A stretch of 44,533 nt of DNA from Clostridiales bacterium (GCA_003523255.1 DPGH01000014.1:1-44533); one strand, 5' to 3'. Shown: positions 25,272-34,118, counted from the first letter of the stretch. Notes: generated by a model from the letters alone, not told the origin. A program made the numbers and translations.

Positions 25272-25831
25272 GGTCCGTTCTCTTTTATCGCCTTTATATG
25301 CGCGGCGGTGCCGTAACCTTTATGTTTTTCAAACCCGTACGCGGGGAATTTTTCCGCGAGTTTTTTCATCATCTCGTCGCGGTAAACCTTCGCCACGATA
25401 GAAGCGCATCCTACCGTATAACTTTTCAGGTCGCCCTTAACGACGTATTCCGCGTTAAAACCGAGTTTTAAGTCGCACCCGTCTACGATAGTTATATCCG
25501 GTTTTACCGTAAGACCGTTTACCGCCGCCGTCATGCACTTTTTTACGGCGTTTAATATATTTATTTCGTCAATCTCTTCGGGCGAAACTTCCGCTACGCT
25601 TACCGCAATCGCTTTCTCGCGTATCAGCGCGGCGAGTTTTTCTCTTTTGCTTTCGGAAAGTTTTTTACTGTCGTCCACGCCCTCTATAATATCGTTATCT
25701 TTTAAAGGCATTATAACCGCGCAACACACCACGGGCCCCGCAAGCGGACCTCTGCCCACTTCGTCTACGCCGGCAACGTACTTTTTGCCTTCGGATAAAA
25801 ATTTTCGTTCGTATAAAAGTTTGTCAATCAT
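25223..25831 (-). CDS. rnhB: Ribonuclease HII
   Basis: A 202-residue RNase HII that removes ribonucleotides from DNA and RNA primers. The catalytic start is GVDEVGRGPLAGPVV (Asp-Glu), with further acidic residues in DDSKKLSESKRE, IVDGCDL and YRDEMM. Full length. It lies between rbgA and yraN, the common Firmicutes order. Confidence 0.96.
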   Translation of the reverse strand: MIDKLLYERKFLSEGKKYVAGVDEVGRGPLAGPVVCCAVIMPLKDNDIIEGVDDSKKLSESKREKLAALIREKAIAVSVAEVSPEEIDEINILNAVKKCMTAAVNGLTVKPDITIVDGCDLKLGFNAEYVVKGDLKSYTVGCASIVAKVYRDEMMKKLAEKFPAYGFEKHKGYGTAAHIKAIKENGPCSLHRKTFIKNFWAE

Positions 25832-25843
25832 CTGGCACCGCGT

Positions 25844-26677
25844 CTAATCGAGTTTTATCTTGCCGAGTCTGCCTTTTCTGAAGTCGTCTATCACCGCGAC
25901 CGAACACCTGTCGTAATCGTACTCGCCGCCTCTTTTCAAAAACCCGCGTCGCACGCATATCTCGTCCATTATGGCAGGAGTGTCAGCGGCGGCATCTTTA
26001 ACGCCGTATTTTTCGGTTAAAACGGCGGGATAAAGCGTTTTTACGTCGTTTATAAACTCGTAAGCAAGGTCGTTAAAATCAAGGTTTGCGTCGTTCATGC
26101 TGCCGATATACGCAAGGTGGCGCGCAAGCGTTTGGTTCTCAAACGCGGGCGGCATGGTACCCGGCGTATCGAGCAGTTCAAGGTCTTTAAGCCTTACCCA
26201 TTGTTTGCCTTTTGTAACGCCCGCTTTGTTGCCCGTTACGGTTTTTTTACCGCCCACGAGCGCGTTTATGACCGTAGACTTGCCGGTGTTGGGTATGCCG
26301 GCGACCATTACGCGCACGGGCTTAAAAACGCCGCGAGCCTTGTTCCTTTCGAGTTTATCTTTTAGGAGCGAGAATATTCTTCCGTATAAAAGATCCACCG
26401 TCTTTTTATCGGGTGCGGAAACGGCTACCGTTTCTCTTCCCTCGGCGGAAAACTCTTTAATTGTTTTCGCGGCGTCGGTAGGAGTTATCAAATCGCACTT
26501 ATTAAGCACGTACAGAACTTTTTTGTTTTGAAAAAGTTTTTCCAGTTTATAATTCAGAGAGGCGCGCGGGGCTCTTGCGTCTAAAACGAGCATTACCCCG
26601 TCTACCGCTTTTAAGTCCTCCTCCATCATTCTGACGGCTTTGGTCATATGCCCCGGAAACCATTGCAAGTGTTGCAT
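25844..26677 (-). CDS. rbgA: Ribosome biogenesis GTPase RbgA (YlqF)
   Basis: A 277-residue circularly permuted GTPase needed for late 50S assembly. G4 (NKCD, about 59-62) comes before G1 (GIPNTGKST, about 128-136) and G3 (DTPG). The N-terminus QHLQWFPGHMTKAVRMMEEDLKAVD is diagnostic for YlqF. The C-terminal part (about 180-277) is the RNA-binding tail. It starts 3 bases downstream of the trmD end and is followed by rnhB. Confidence 0.95.
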   Translation of the reverse strand: MQHLQWFPGHMTKAVRMMEEDLKAVDGVMLVLDARAPRASLNYKLEKLFQNKKVLYVLNKCDLITPTDAAKTIKEFSAEGRETVAVSAPDKKTVDLLYGRIFSLLKDKLERNKARGVFKPVRVMVAGIPNTGKSTVINALVGGKKTVTGNKAGVTKGKQWVRLKDLELLDTPGTMPPAFENQTLARHLAYIGSMNDANLDFNDLAYEFINDVKTLYPAVLTEKYGVKDAAADTPAIMDEICVRRGFLKRGGEYDYDRCSVAVIDDFRKGRLGKIKLD

Positions 26678-26679
26678 GT

Positions 26680-27348
26680 TTATTTCTCCATAAGGTCGGG
26701 GCGGCGCTCTGCGGTAAGCGTTTTTGCCGCGTTAAGCCGCCATTCGTCTATCTTCGCGTGGTTACCGCTCGTTAAGACCTCGGGCACTTTAAGCCCCATA
26801 AACTCTTGCGGGCGGGTGTAATGCGGATATTCCAAAAGTCCGTCCGAAAAACTTTCCTGTGCGAGGGATTCGCCGTTAATAACGCCCTCCGCATATCTCG
26901 AAACGGCGTCCGCCACAGCCATGGCGGGTATTTCGCCGCCGGTCAAAACAAAGTCGCCGAGAGAAAGTTCTTCATCGATAAAAAGGTCTATAACGCGTTG
27001 GTCTACCCCCTCGTAATGCCCGCACAAAAGCAAAATGTTTTCGCACGCGGCGTATTCGAGCACGACGGACTGAGTAAACTTTCTGCCTTTAGGCGAAAGA
27101 TAAATTCTCTTTGCTTTATGGTCGGGGTCTACGGCGGCAATCGCGCTTGCTATAGGTTGCGGAGTCATAACCATACCCGCGCCGCCGCCGAAAGGCGCGT
27201 CGTCGCACTTGCCGTGTTTGTCTAAGGTATAGTCCCTGATATCGATAATATTTATCTCTATTTTACCCGCCGCCTCTGCTCTGCCGAGTATGCTGGTTTT
27301 AAGCGGAACGAACATTTCGGGAAAAAGAGTAAGCACGTCAATCTTCAT
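26680..27348 (-). CDS. trmD: tRNA (guanine-N1)-methyltransferase
   Basis: A 222-residue SPOUT-class enzyme that makes m1G37 using S-adenosylmethionine and so prevents +1 frameshifts. The knot is seen in LLCGHYEGVDQRVIDLFIDEELSLGDFVLTGGE. I start at 27348 (MKIDVLTLFPEMF), with AGAGG 9 bases upstream; a TTG at 27357 is less likely. It overlaps rimM by 11 bases. Confidence 0.96.
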   Translation of the reverse strand: MKIDVLTLFPEMFVPLKTSILGRAEAAGKIEINIIDIRDYTLDKHGKCDDAPFGGGAGMVMTPQPIASAIAAVDPDHKAKRIYLSPKGRKFTQSVVLEYAACENILLLCGHYEGVDQRVIDLFIDEELSLGDFVLTGGEIPAMAVADAVSRYAEGVINGESLAQESFSDGLLEYPHYTRPQEFMGLKVPEVLTSGNHAKIDEWRLNAAKTLTAERRPDLMEK

Positions 27349-27847
27349 AACAACCAACCTCTTTAAGCCGTTTTTCTTTAACCGTTATCGAAAAGTTTGC
27401 AACGTCCGCATTAACGAGCAAATCTTTTAAAAACGGAAAACGCATAATTTTGCCGCTTACCGTTTTTACGGTAAAAACGTCCGTTTTCGCCTGCGTTACG
27501 TCCGTTATCACGCCGACCTTTTCACCGCTTTCGGTAAAAAGCGAACAGCCTATTACGTCCGCTATATAAAACTCGTTTTCTTTAAGCGGCGCGCCGTCTT
27601 TTCTCTCCACGCGCAAAAGTTTGCCGCGAAAAGTTTCCGCGGCGTTTCTGTCGGTTACGCCGGAAAGCGATATAACGGCAAACCCGCTTAAAGCCTTTGC
27701 GCCCGCAACCGAGTATGTTTTGCCGTCTATTATAACGCTTTTTAGTTTGGTAAATCTTTTTAAATCGTCCGTGTACGGCGTTATTTTAAGTTCGCCGCGT
27801 ACGCCTTGCGGTTTTGCGACTACGCCGATAACGAGAGTTTCTTCCAT
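27338..27847 (-). CDS. rimM: 16S rRNA processing protein RimM
   Basis: A 169-residue 30S maturation factor that binds S19. N-terminal RimM domain (VIGVVAKPQGVRGELKITPYTDDLKRF) and C-terminal PRC-barrel (about 95-165, LKENEFYIADVIGCSLFTESGEKVGVI). Normal length. It sits between khpA and trmD as in most Firmicutes. Confidence 0.94.
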   Translation of the reverse strand: MEETLVIGVVAKPQGVRGELKITPYTDDLKRFTKLKSVIIDGKTYSVAGAKALSGFAVISLSGVTDRNAAETFRGKLLRVERKDGAPLKENEFYIADVIGCSLFTESGEKVGVITDVTQAKTDVFTVKTVSGKIMRFPFLKDLLVNADVANFSITVKEKRLKEVGCYED

Positions 27848-27874
27848 AATTTCCGTTTTAACTAAACGCGGGGA

Positions 27875-28120
27875 TTAAACCTTTTCCCCGCGTTCAGCTA
27901 TTTCGATATTGTATTTTTTGTTTTCTTTAAGCCCGCCCGCTCTTACTATCGTGCGGAGTGCTTTGGCGATTTTGCCCTGACGGCCTATAACTTTACCCAT
28001 ATCGCTTTCGGGCAGAGTTATTTTTACCGTTACGGCATTGCCGTTTTCGGTTACTTCGTATTCGGCGGCGTCGGGGTCGTCCGCAAACGTGCCTACCACG
28101 AATTTAATAAGTTCTAACAT
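27875..28120 (-). CDS. khpA: KH-domain RNA-binding protein KhpA (YlqC)
   Basis: An 81-residue single KH domain. The RNA-contacting GxxG is GRQG in MGKVIGRQGKIAKALR. In Gram-positives KhpA pairs with KhpB (Jag) and affects cell division and RNA binding. It lies between rpsP and rimM, the usual place. No ylqD gene is present between them. Confidence 0.93.
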   Translation of the reverse strand: MLELIKFVVGTFADDPDAAEYEVTENGNAVTVKITLPESDMGKVIGRQGKIAKALRTIVRAGGLKENKKYNIEIAERGEKV

Positions 28121-28142
28121 ATTCTCTCCTTAAAACCCGTAA

Positions 28143-28436
28143 TTATTTTTTCTTACGTACTTTGGTTTTAGCGGGCGAGAGTTTGGTGGGCTTCGGAAGT
28201 ATTCCCTGGTTTACGAGAATGTTCTTTACGGTATCGGTGGGCTGAACGCCTTTCGCTATCCAGTCTTTCGCTTTCGCTTCGTCGATAACGATTTCCGCGG
28301 GAACGGTTAAGGGGTTATAAGAACCTATCTTGTCGATATAGCCGCCGTCGCGTGCCGTTCTGCTGTCCGTTACTACTATGCGGTAGAAGGGGGACTTTTT
28401 GTCGCCGAGTCTTGTTAATCTCATTTTTACTGCCAT
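28143..28436 (-). CDS. rpsP: Small ribosomal subunit protein bS16
   Basis: A 97-residue S16, needed for 30S assembly. Its start (MRLTRLGDKKSPFYRIVVTDSRTARDGGYIDKIGSYNP) is nearly invariant in the family. The basic tail KLSPAKTKVRKKK is typical. AGGAG precedes the ATG; ffh lies 20 bases upstream. Confidence 0.97.
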   Translation of the reverse strand: MAVKMRLTRLGDKKSPFYRIVVTDSRTARDGGYIDKIGSYNPLTVPAEIVIDEAKAKDWIAKGVQPTDTVKNILVNQGILPKPTKLSPAKTKVRKKK

Positions 28437-28456
28437 TGTTTTGTTTCTCCTTTTTA

Positions 28457-29770
28457 TTAAAACCTGAACATTTTGTTGTTCTTCATTTGTTTCATCATTT
28501 GTTTGGTCTGTTCGAACTGTTTAAGGACTTTATTTACGTCCTGCACGGTCTTACCAGACCCTTTGGCAATCCTTTGCTTGCGCGAAGAATTTATTATTTG
28601 CGGGTTTTCTCTCTCTTTCATCGTCATGGATTGAATAACCGCTTTCATCGTAACGAGTTTGCTTTCGTCTACGTCGCCCTCGTTAATTTTAATTTTGCCG
28701 CCCATACCCGGGAGCATAGACATAACGTTTTTAAGTCCGCCCATCTTTTTCATCGTTTCGAACTGACTTAAATAATCGTCGAGCGTGAAAGAGTTTTCGC
28801 GGAACTTTTTCTCCATCTTTTTGGCGGCTTCTTCCGAAACGGCTTCCTGCGCCTTTTCTATCAGCGTTAAAACGTCCCCCATGCCGAGTATACGGTTTGC
28901 CATACGGTCGGGATAGAACGGCTCCAAATCGCCGAGTTTTTCGCCTACGGAACAGAACTTGATGGGCTTGCCCGTAACGGCTTTCATCGAAAGCGTCGCG
29001 CCGCCGCGCGTGTCGCCGTCGAGTTTAGTCAGTACGAGTCCGGTTACCTCGAGTCGCTTATTGAAAGTGTCTGCCACTTCCACCGCGACCTGTCCCGTCA
29101 TCGAATCAACTACCAAAAGTATTTCCGCCGGGTTTACTTCCGCTTTTATTTTTTCGAGTTCGCGCATCAGCTCTTCGTCTATCTGAAGTCTGCCCGCGGT
29201 ATCGATTATAACGGTATCGAACCCGTAAGACTTAGCGTACGCCACGCCCTCTTTTGCAATTTTAACGGGGTTGCCTTGTCCTTTTTCAAACACGGTGCAA
29301 CCCGCCTTTTCGCCTACTACTTTAAGTTGGTTTATCGCCGCGGGACGGTATACGTCGCACGCTACCAAAAGCGGTTTTTTGCCCTGCTTTTTAAGCATAA
29401 ACCCGAGTTTGCCTACGAGCGTGGTTTTACCCGCACCCTGAAGACCCGCCATCATAATAACGGTCGGCGGAGTGGATTCTACCGCGAGTTTGGAGTTCGC
29501 GCTGCCCATTAAGGCGATAAGTTCCTCGTTAACTATCTTTATAACTTGCTGTGTGGGGCTTAAACTTTTAAGTATCTCCTGCCCGACAGCCCGCTCGGAA
29601 ACTTTAGCGATAAACTCTTTCGCTACGTTTATGTTTACGTCCGCCTCTAAAAGAGCGATACGCACCTCGCGCATAGCGGTTTTTATTTCGAGTTCGGTAA
29701 GCCTGCCGTGCTTGGTAAGTTTACTGAAAATGTGATTAAGTTTTTCGGAAAGACCGGAAAATAAAGCCAT
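28457..29770 (-). CDS. ffh: Signal recognition particle protein Ffh
   Basis: A 437-residue SRP54 GTPase that binds signal peptides and 4.5S/6S-type SRP RNA and docks on FtsY. N domain about 1-90, G1 GLQGAGKTTLVGKLG, G3 DTAGRLQ, G4 TKLDGDTRGG, and a Met-rich M domain (about 300-437) with the RNA-binding NSSRKQRIAKGSG. It is slightly shorter than the E. coli form. It overlaps the ylxM stop by one base. Its receptor gene ftsY is about 9 kb away and partly duplicated. Confidence 0.97.
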   Translation of the reverse strand: MALFSGLSEKLNHIFSKLTKHGRLTELEIKTAMREVRIALLEADVNINVAKEFIAKVSERAVGQEILKSLSPTQQVIKIVNEELIALMGSANSKLAVESTPPTVIMMAGLQGAGKTTLVGKLGFMLKKQGKKPLLVACDVYRPAAINQLKVVGEKAGCTVFEKGQGNPVKIAKEGVAYAKSYGFDTVIIDTAGRLQIDEELMRELEKIKAEVNPAEILLVVDSMTGQVAVEVADTFNKRLEVTGLVLTKLDGDTRGGATLSMKAVTGKPIKFCSVGEKLGDLEPFYPDRMANRILGMGDVLTLIEKAQEAVSEEAAKKMEKKFRENSFTLDDYLSQFETMKKMGGLKNVMSMLPGMGGKIKINEGDVDESKLVTMKAVIQSMTMKERENPQIINSSRKQRIAKGSGKTVQDVNKVLKQFEQTKQMMKQMKNNKMFRF

Positions 29771-30066
29771 TATCTACCCAAAATATCCGTGATTTCTTTT
29801 TCTGCTTCGCCGCCGACTTTTTTAAGGACGGCTTTTATCGCCGTAAATTTTTCGCTTAATTTAAGCGCGTTTTCGTACTCGTCGAGTTTAGTTTTTACCT
29901 TTTTAACCGCGTCGTAAACGCTTTGGCGAGAAAGATTTTCCGGCTCCGCTATCTCCGAAAGAGATAAATCGAGCAAATAATGAGAGGTAAAAAGTTCTTT
30001 CTGCCGCTCGGTAAGCAAATTGCCGTATATTTCAAACAGTTCGATATACTTAACGTTCTCTTCCAT
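29770..30066 (-). CDS. ylxM: YlxM family helix-turn-helix protein
   Basis: A 98-residue protein with the sigma-region-4-like HTH of the YlxM/UPF0122 family (LLTERQKELFTSHYLLDLSLSEIAEPENLSRQSVYDAVKK). It is usually cotranscribed with ffh and has been linked to SRP function in streptococci. Its start codon lies just downstream of a hairpin and a consensus promoter, with no clear Shine-Dalgarno site. It is the first gene of the SRP/ribosome block. Confidence 0.9.
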   Translation of the reverse strand: MEENVKYIELFEIYGNLLTERQKELFTSHYLLDLSLSEIAEPENLSRQSVYDAVKKVKTKLDEYENALKLSEKFTAIKAVLKKVGGEAEKEITDILGR

Positions 30067-30078
30067 ACCAGAAAATAA

Positions 30079-30140
30079 AAGGTGTAAAGCAATTTATCTT
30101 TACACCTTGATATTATATTTAATTTATCCGCGCCTGTCAA
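30079..30140 (-). promoter_or_regulatory. Perfect sigma-A promoter with overlapping hairpin ahead of ylxM
   Basis: On the minus strand TTGACA (30135-30140), 17 bases, TATAAT (30112-30117): a full consensus. The expected RNA start (about 30105) falls inside an 11-bp perfect hairpin (30079-30089 with 30098-30108, loop of 8) followed by a T-rich tract. The hairpin fits a terminator of the upstream lipoprotein gene that overlaps the new start site. Confidence 0.8.
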
Positions 30141-30158
30141 GCGTTTTTTACGATAAAA

Positions 30159-32684
30159 TTATTCTCCCTCGGGGTTTTCTTGGTCAAACCAGTCATTTCT
30201 TTCCCCAACGTACTCCACCGTGATTTCATACGTTATTTTTTCTTTCAACTGTTTATACACGGGCAGATACATATTATACGCGGCGGCTATCACGGCGTTA
30301 TCGGCGGAAAGAGAATTATTTACTACCGTCAGACCGTCGTTGTTCTTTTTTATGTCGGCTACGTAGTCGTTTAAGTTTACGCGTTGAACGAAAAGCATCG
30401 GTATTTTTTGCTCGAAGAGTTCGTATTTACCCGTTTCGCCATCTACTTCTTTATAAAAATACATTGTTTTAAACTCTATATCGTACTGGCGAGAGGTTTT
30501 GATACCCAACTTACTGTTAAACTCTTGCAAAAACACTTTTTCGCTTCCGTTTAAGTAAATACTGTCCGGGTTTTTATCGTTTTTAGTATCCATAACCGCT
30601 TTAATACTGTTTATTCCGCCTATATCGTAAATATTAAACCAGCAAGTGTCGTAAGAGGCTGTTTTAATATCCTCGTAAACCTCCGTTCCGCAAAGCGCCC
30701 CCGTTGCGTTTTTATACACTTCTACGTTTACGCCTTGCCCCGGCACGGCAAAGTCGCCCTTGTTTCCGGTTATAATCAAATAATTATCGGTTATTTCTAA
30801 AACCGAACACGTCGTAAGCCTTGCGCTACCTACGCCGGTAGTTTCGTACACGACGCCTGTTACCTTGCCGCTTTTTCTCACAAATTCTATATCCGAAGTC
30901 AAAATCTCGCCCGCGTTTATCGCCGCGCGGAAATAATCGTTATATACGTTATATTTAACCGCGACGTTTTTACCTGCGACCGCAAAACCTACTCTGCCTA
31001 CGATTTTTTCTAACCCGTCTGTCGTATCCGAATACAACTCTACCGTTACCCCCGCGGCTTTGGCAAGCAACGCGTATTTATCGCCTGCAATCGTTATTCT
31101 TATGGAAAACACGCCCCAGGTGCCTGTATAATCGGTATAATCGTCCTCGTGATTATTTATATATTCCTGGTATAAACTGACACCCGCGCTAAACGTTTTG
31201 TATACCTCCGTTACGTAGCCTAAAGCGGTTTCGGTATATCCGAGCGGGTTGTATATGGCGTGCAATTGTTTGCCTATTCCGTTAGTCGGTATTTCGCTAA
31301 CGCTTACCGCCGTCGAATAATCAAGCGTGCCGCCGAAAACGTGATTTTCTTTTTTATATTTCTCCGGTAAAAACTCCCACGGGTCGGGTACGCTGCCGAA
31401 AGCGTTTATTACCTTTGCCGCAACGTCCTTTACGCTTTGCTTGATTTTCCAAGCAAGCGGGGCGAAAGTCGGTTTGTTATAATTTGCTTCGTCGTAATAG
31501 AATTCTACCGTTGCGTTGTAGTTCCCGATTTCCGTTGCCTTGTTGCCCGTATACGATTTTACCGTTACGCCGTCAGGAAGCCCTATCACCGACACCGTTT
31601 TTTCGCTCCCGTCGTATGTAATGGAAAGCAAAGCGTTATAGTCCCATTTAACTTTGCTCATATCGTAATCGGCTTTGTTTATTACCCAACTTAAATTCGC
31701 AAGTTCGGGGGCTTCGTAGTTAGTTTCATCATAGTTAAACGCTACGCTCGCAGTATAACTACCCGCGTTTACCGCCTTGTTATCCGTATACGATTTTACG
31801 GTAACGCCGCTCGGCAATCCTTTTACGGTTACGTTTTTTTCACTCCCGTCATAAGTAAACGCGCTATCGTAATTCCACGTCGCTCCGCTCATATCGTAAT
31901 CGGCTTTGTTTATTACCCAACTTAAATTCGCAAGTTCGGGGGCTTCGTAGTTAGTTTCGTCGTAGTTAAACGCTACGCTCGCGGTATAACTACCCGCGTT
32001 TACCGCCTTGTTACCCGTATACGATTTTACGGTAACGCCGCTCGGCAATCCTTTTACGGTTACGCTTTTTTCACTCCCGTCATAAGTAAACGCGCTATCG
32101 TAATTCCACGTTGCTCCGCTCATATCGTAGGCGCGTTTGTTTATTTTCCAAATCAGATTTTCAAAAGACGGTTTATTGTAATTGCTCTCGTCATAGTTAA
32201 ACTCGACTTTCGCAACGTATTCGCCGACGTCGGTTTTTTCGTTATCTTCGTAAACCGCGGTAACGCCTAACGGAAGATTGTCAAGTTCAACTTTTTTGCT
32301 CGACCCGTCGTAATTAAAGGCTTTGTTATAATTCCATTTTACGTCGGAAAAGTTGTAATCGCCTTTATCTATTTTCCAGTCAAGCGGTAAGACGGCGGCG
32401 GGCGCGTTAAACTTTTCTTCGTCGTAATTAAGCGTTGCGGTTGCGGTGTATTCGCCCGCAACGGTTGCCGTGTTGCCCTTGTAAGTCGCGGTAATCCCCG
32501 CAGGCAACCCTGTTAAGTAAACGGTTTTTTCCGTACCGTCGTATTTAAACGGCGCGGAATATTCCCACGTGATACCCGCTACGTTTATGTCTTTTTTCCC
32601 TTCCGTTTCGTTGTCCCCGCATGCTGCCAGACATATACAGCAAAGCGATAACGCAAACATTAAAACGCACAATAATTTTTTCAT
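30159..32684 (-). CDS. Lipoprotein with five 75-residue Ig-like repeats
   Basis: An 841-residue lipoprotein. The signal ends in the lipobox LAAC (about Cys 22). Residues about 30-415 are five repeats of 75-79 residues, each with the pattern W-Y-x-F-YDGSEK-V-GLP-GVT and G-Y-A-F-NYDE-NY-P-L-W-I. This resembles the bacterial Ig-like/MBG-type repeats of surface proteins. Repeats 3 and 4 differ by only two residues. The remaining about 420 residues form a beta-rich domain I cannot identify. The start at 32684 (MKKLLCVLMF) has AAAGGAG 5 bases upstream. The XRE membrane regulator just upstream probably shares its transcript. It could be an adhesin-like or substrate-binding surface protein. Confidence 0.75.
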   Translation of the reverse strand: MKKLLCVLMFALSLCCICLAACGDNETEGKKDINVAGITWEYSAPFKYDGTEKTVYLTGLPAGITATYKGNTATVAGEYTATATLNYDEEKFNAPAAVLPLDWKIDKGDYNFSDVKWNYNKAFNYDGSSKKVELDNLPLGVTAVYEDNEKTDVGEYVAKVEFNYDESNYNKPSFENLIWKINKRAYDMSGATWNYDSAFTYDGSEKSVTVKGLPSGVTVKSYTGNKAVNAGSYTASVAFNYDETNYEAPELANLSWVINKADYDMSGATWNYDSAFTYDGSEKNVTVKGLPSGVTVKSYTDNKAVNAGSYTASVAFNYDETNYEAPELANLSWVINKADYDMSKVKWDYNALLSITYDGSEKTVSVIGLPDGVTVKSYTGNKATEIGNYNATVEFYYDEANYNKPTFAPLAWKIKQSVKDVAAKVINAFGSVPDPWEFLPEKYKKENHVFGGTLDYSTAVSVSEIPTNGIGKQLHAIYNPLGYTETALGYVTEVYKTFSAGVSLYQEYINNHEDDYTDYTGTWGVFSIRITIAGDKYALLAKAAGVTVELYSDTTDGLEKIVGRVGFAVAGKNVAVKYNVYNDYFRAAINAGEILTSDIEFVRKSGKVTGVVYETTGVGSARLTTCSVLEITDNYLIITGNKGDFAVPGQGVNVEVYKNATGALCGTEVYEDIKTASYDTCWFNIYDIGGINSIKAVMDTKNDKNPDSIYLNGSEKVFLQEFNSKLGIKTSRQYDIEFKTMYFYKEVDGETGKYELFEQKIPMLFVQRVNLNDYVADIKKNNDGLTVVNNSLSADNAVIAAAYNMYLPVYKQLKEKITYEITVEYVGERNDWFDQENPEGE
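31661..32122 (-). repeat. Recent tandem duplication of a 231-bp repeat
   Basis: Two adjacent 231-bp units, about 31661-31891 and 31892-32122, encode repeats 3 and 4 of the lipoprotein and differ at only a few bases, whereas the outer repeats are far more divergent. This indicates a recent in-frame unit gain. Confidence 0.85.
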
Positions 32685-32719
32685 ACTATCTCCTTTCTTA
32701 ATATTATTCAGCCGCAAAA

Positions 32720-33628
32720 TTATGCGGCGGCGTTTTTATACAAATTTTTACTCTCATTCATTTCATCTAACTTTTTCTTTTTCTCCTTGTTTGCTGAGTT
32801 AAGCGCGAACGGAAACGCCACTGCCGCAAAAACCAACGTAATGCAAAGTCCCACGGCGAAAAACATGACGGAAAGACAAGCCGATAAAATCATTAAACCG
32901 AGCTTTACGCATATAAACCATATTATACCGTCAAGGTCAAGCGAAAAAATCAGCATGGGCATTTTGAATGACTTAAAGAAAAACATAAAACAGTCGGGCA
33001 CGCTTTCACCCCAAAACAACTGTGCAACCATAGCAAACGCCGCGTATCCGACGAACACTCCGCCGAGAACCGCTAAAAGCACGTTTTTTTGCGTAACCCC
33101 TACGATTATCATTACCACAATCGCCGCTATCGCCGCAAGCGAAGCAAATATCCAACTGCGGTGCATATTTTTATTTATTTCCTCATACTCGCACGTCTTT
33201 TTGTAATAATCTTTTTTTAAGGCGCACTCTTTACAGTACGTTTTTTGTCCGCTGTGTCCGTGTGCGGGAATAACCGTATAACTTTTATCCGTCAACGGCT
33301 TATTGCAATCGTCGCAATATCCGTATATAAAAGACGTTTTTGTCGCTTGCGCGCTTGCGCCCATATCGGGTTTTGTACATTTAGTTTCTTCACGGTAACC
33401 GCTTTCGCCCTTATCGCCGGAAACGGGCTTTGACGTAAAACCGGTTAATTCGTCCATACTTACCCCGAATATTTCACATATTTTTTTCATAGTGCCCATA
33501 TCGGGTTCGGATAAATCTTTTTCCCATTTAGAAACCGCTTGTGCCGAAATATTAAGTTCCTTTCCTAAATCCGCCTGCGTCATACAAGCGGCTTTTCTCA
33601 ATTTTGCAATATTTTCGCCTAATGCCAT
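32720..33628 (-). CDS. XRE-type regulator with zinc-ribbon-like part and membrane helices
   Basis: A 302-residue protein. Residues 1-62 are an XRE/Cro HTH (IAKLRKAACMTQADLGKELNISAQAVSKWEKDLSEPDMGTMKKICEIFGVSMDEL). Residues about 100-140 contain two Cys pairs (CDDC, CKEC) like a zinc ribbon. From about 160 there are four to five hydrophobic helices, ending in a charged tail. Such HTH-membrane proteins could sense an envelope signal and act on nearby DNA. The repeats GTTGAAAACG upstream may be its operator. The lipoprotein gene follows after 35 bases and is the likely target or partner; this is inference. Confidence 0.75.
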   Translation of the reverse strand: MALGENIAKLRKAACMTQADLGKELNISAQAVSKWEKDLSEPDMGTMKKICEIFGVSMDELTGFTSKPVSGDKGESGYREETKCTKPDMGASAQATKTSFIYGYCDDCNKPLTDKSYTVIPAHGHSGQKTYCKECALKKDYYKKTCEYEEINKNMHRSWIFASLAAIAAIVVMIIVGVTQKNVLLAVLGGVFVGYAAFAMVAQLFWGESVPDCFMFFFKSFKMPMLIFSLDLDGIIWFICVKLGLMILSACLSVMFFAVGLCITLVFAAVAFPFALNSANKEKKKKLDEMNESKNLYKNAAA

Positions 33629-33705
33629 ATCCTTCCTTCCTTTTGCTTTTTCTTTAATTATATAAAATTCAACTGAAAATTGTATGTTTTTTCACACAAC
33701 CATCG

Positions 33706-33735
33706 GTTGAAAACGTATATAAAAAGTTGAAAACG
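33706..33735. promoter_or_regulatory. Candidate operator, two direct repeats 20 bases apart
   Basis: GTTGAAAACG occurs at 33706-33715 and 33726-33735, same face of the helix, between the two divergent XRE genes. A related sequence (CAACTGAAAA) lies at about 33670. This arrangement suits binding of an XRE dimer or tetramer. Confidence 0.5.
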
Positions 33736-33786
33736 CACAAATCTATACACAAAAAGCGCATGTATACAGTTTATAACTGTATTGAA

Positions 33787-33815
33787 TTAAATGATAACAC
33801 AAAAATTTGTATAAT
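33787..33815 (+). promoter_or_regulatory. Promoter of the small XRE gene
   Basis: TTAAAT (33787-33792), 17 bases, TATAAT (33810-33815). The RNA start would be about 15 bases before the ATG at 33837, leaving room only for the GGGTGGGA-like ribosome site. Confidence 0.55.
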
Positions 33816-33836
33816 GCAAGTCGGGTGGGAAAGTAA

Positions 33837-34061
33837 ATGAAAAAAACAGACGAATATCTTGTCAACTTATCGTTGAATTTAAAAAATTTAAGAAAATCTT
33901 ACGGGTATACACAAAAGGAATTATCCGCAAAACTCGGTATAACGTATCAATCCTATCAGGCGTACGAATTGAAAACCGCGTTGCCGAGTTTACCCGTTTT
34001 ATTGTGTATTGCGGATATTTACGACGTATCGCTTGATTCTTTGTTTAATAGAGACGAATAA
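33837..34061 (+). CDS. Small XRE-family DNA-binding protein
   Basis: A 74-residue protein that is almost only an HTH domain: LKNLRKSYGYTQKELSAKLGITYQSYQAYELKTALPSLPVLLCIADIYDVSLDSLFNRDE. It is divergent from the larger XRE membrane regulator and shares the intergenic control region. A perfect terminator follows directly, so it is a one-gene unit. Target unknown; self-regulation and control of the divergent gene is the simplest idea. Confidence 0.85.
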   Translation: MKKTDEYLVNLSLNLKNLRKSYGYTQKELSAKLGITYQSYQAYELKTALPSLPVLLCIADIYDVSLDSLFNRDE

Positions 34062-34091
34062 AAAGCGCGGGGTCGTTGCCCCGCGCTTTTT
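34060..34091 (+). terminator. Terminator of the small XRE gene
   Basis: Perfect 13-bp stem AAAAAGCGCGGGG (34060-34072) with CCCCGCGCTTTTT (34079-34091), loop of 6 bases. Its arm shares the core GCGCGGGG with the terminator at 34825-34848. Confidence 0.9.
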
Positions 34092-34118
34092 ATTCGTCTT
34101 TTAAACTTTTTCAAATAG

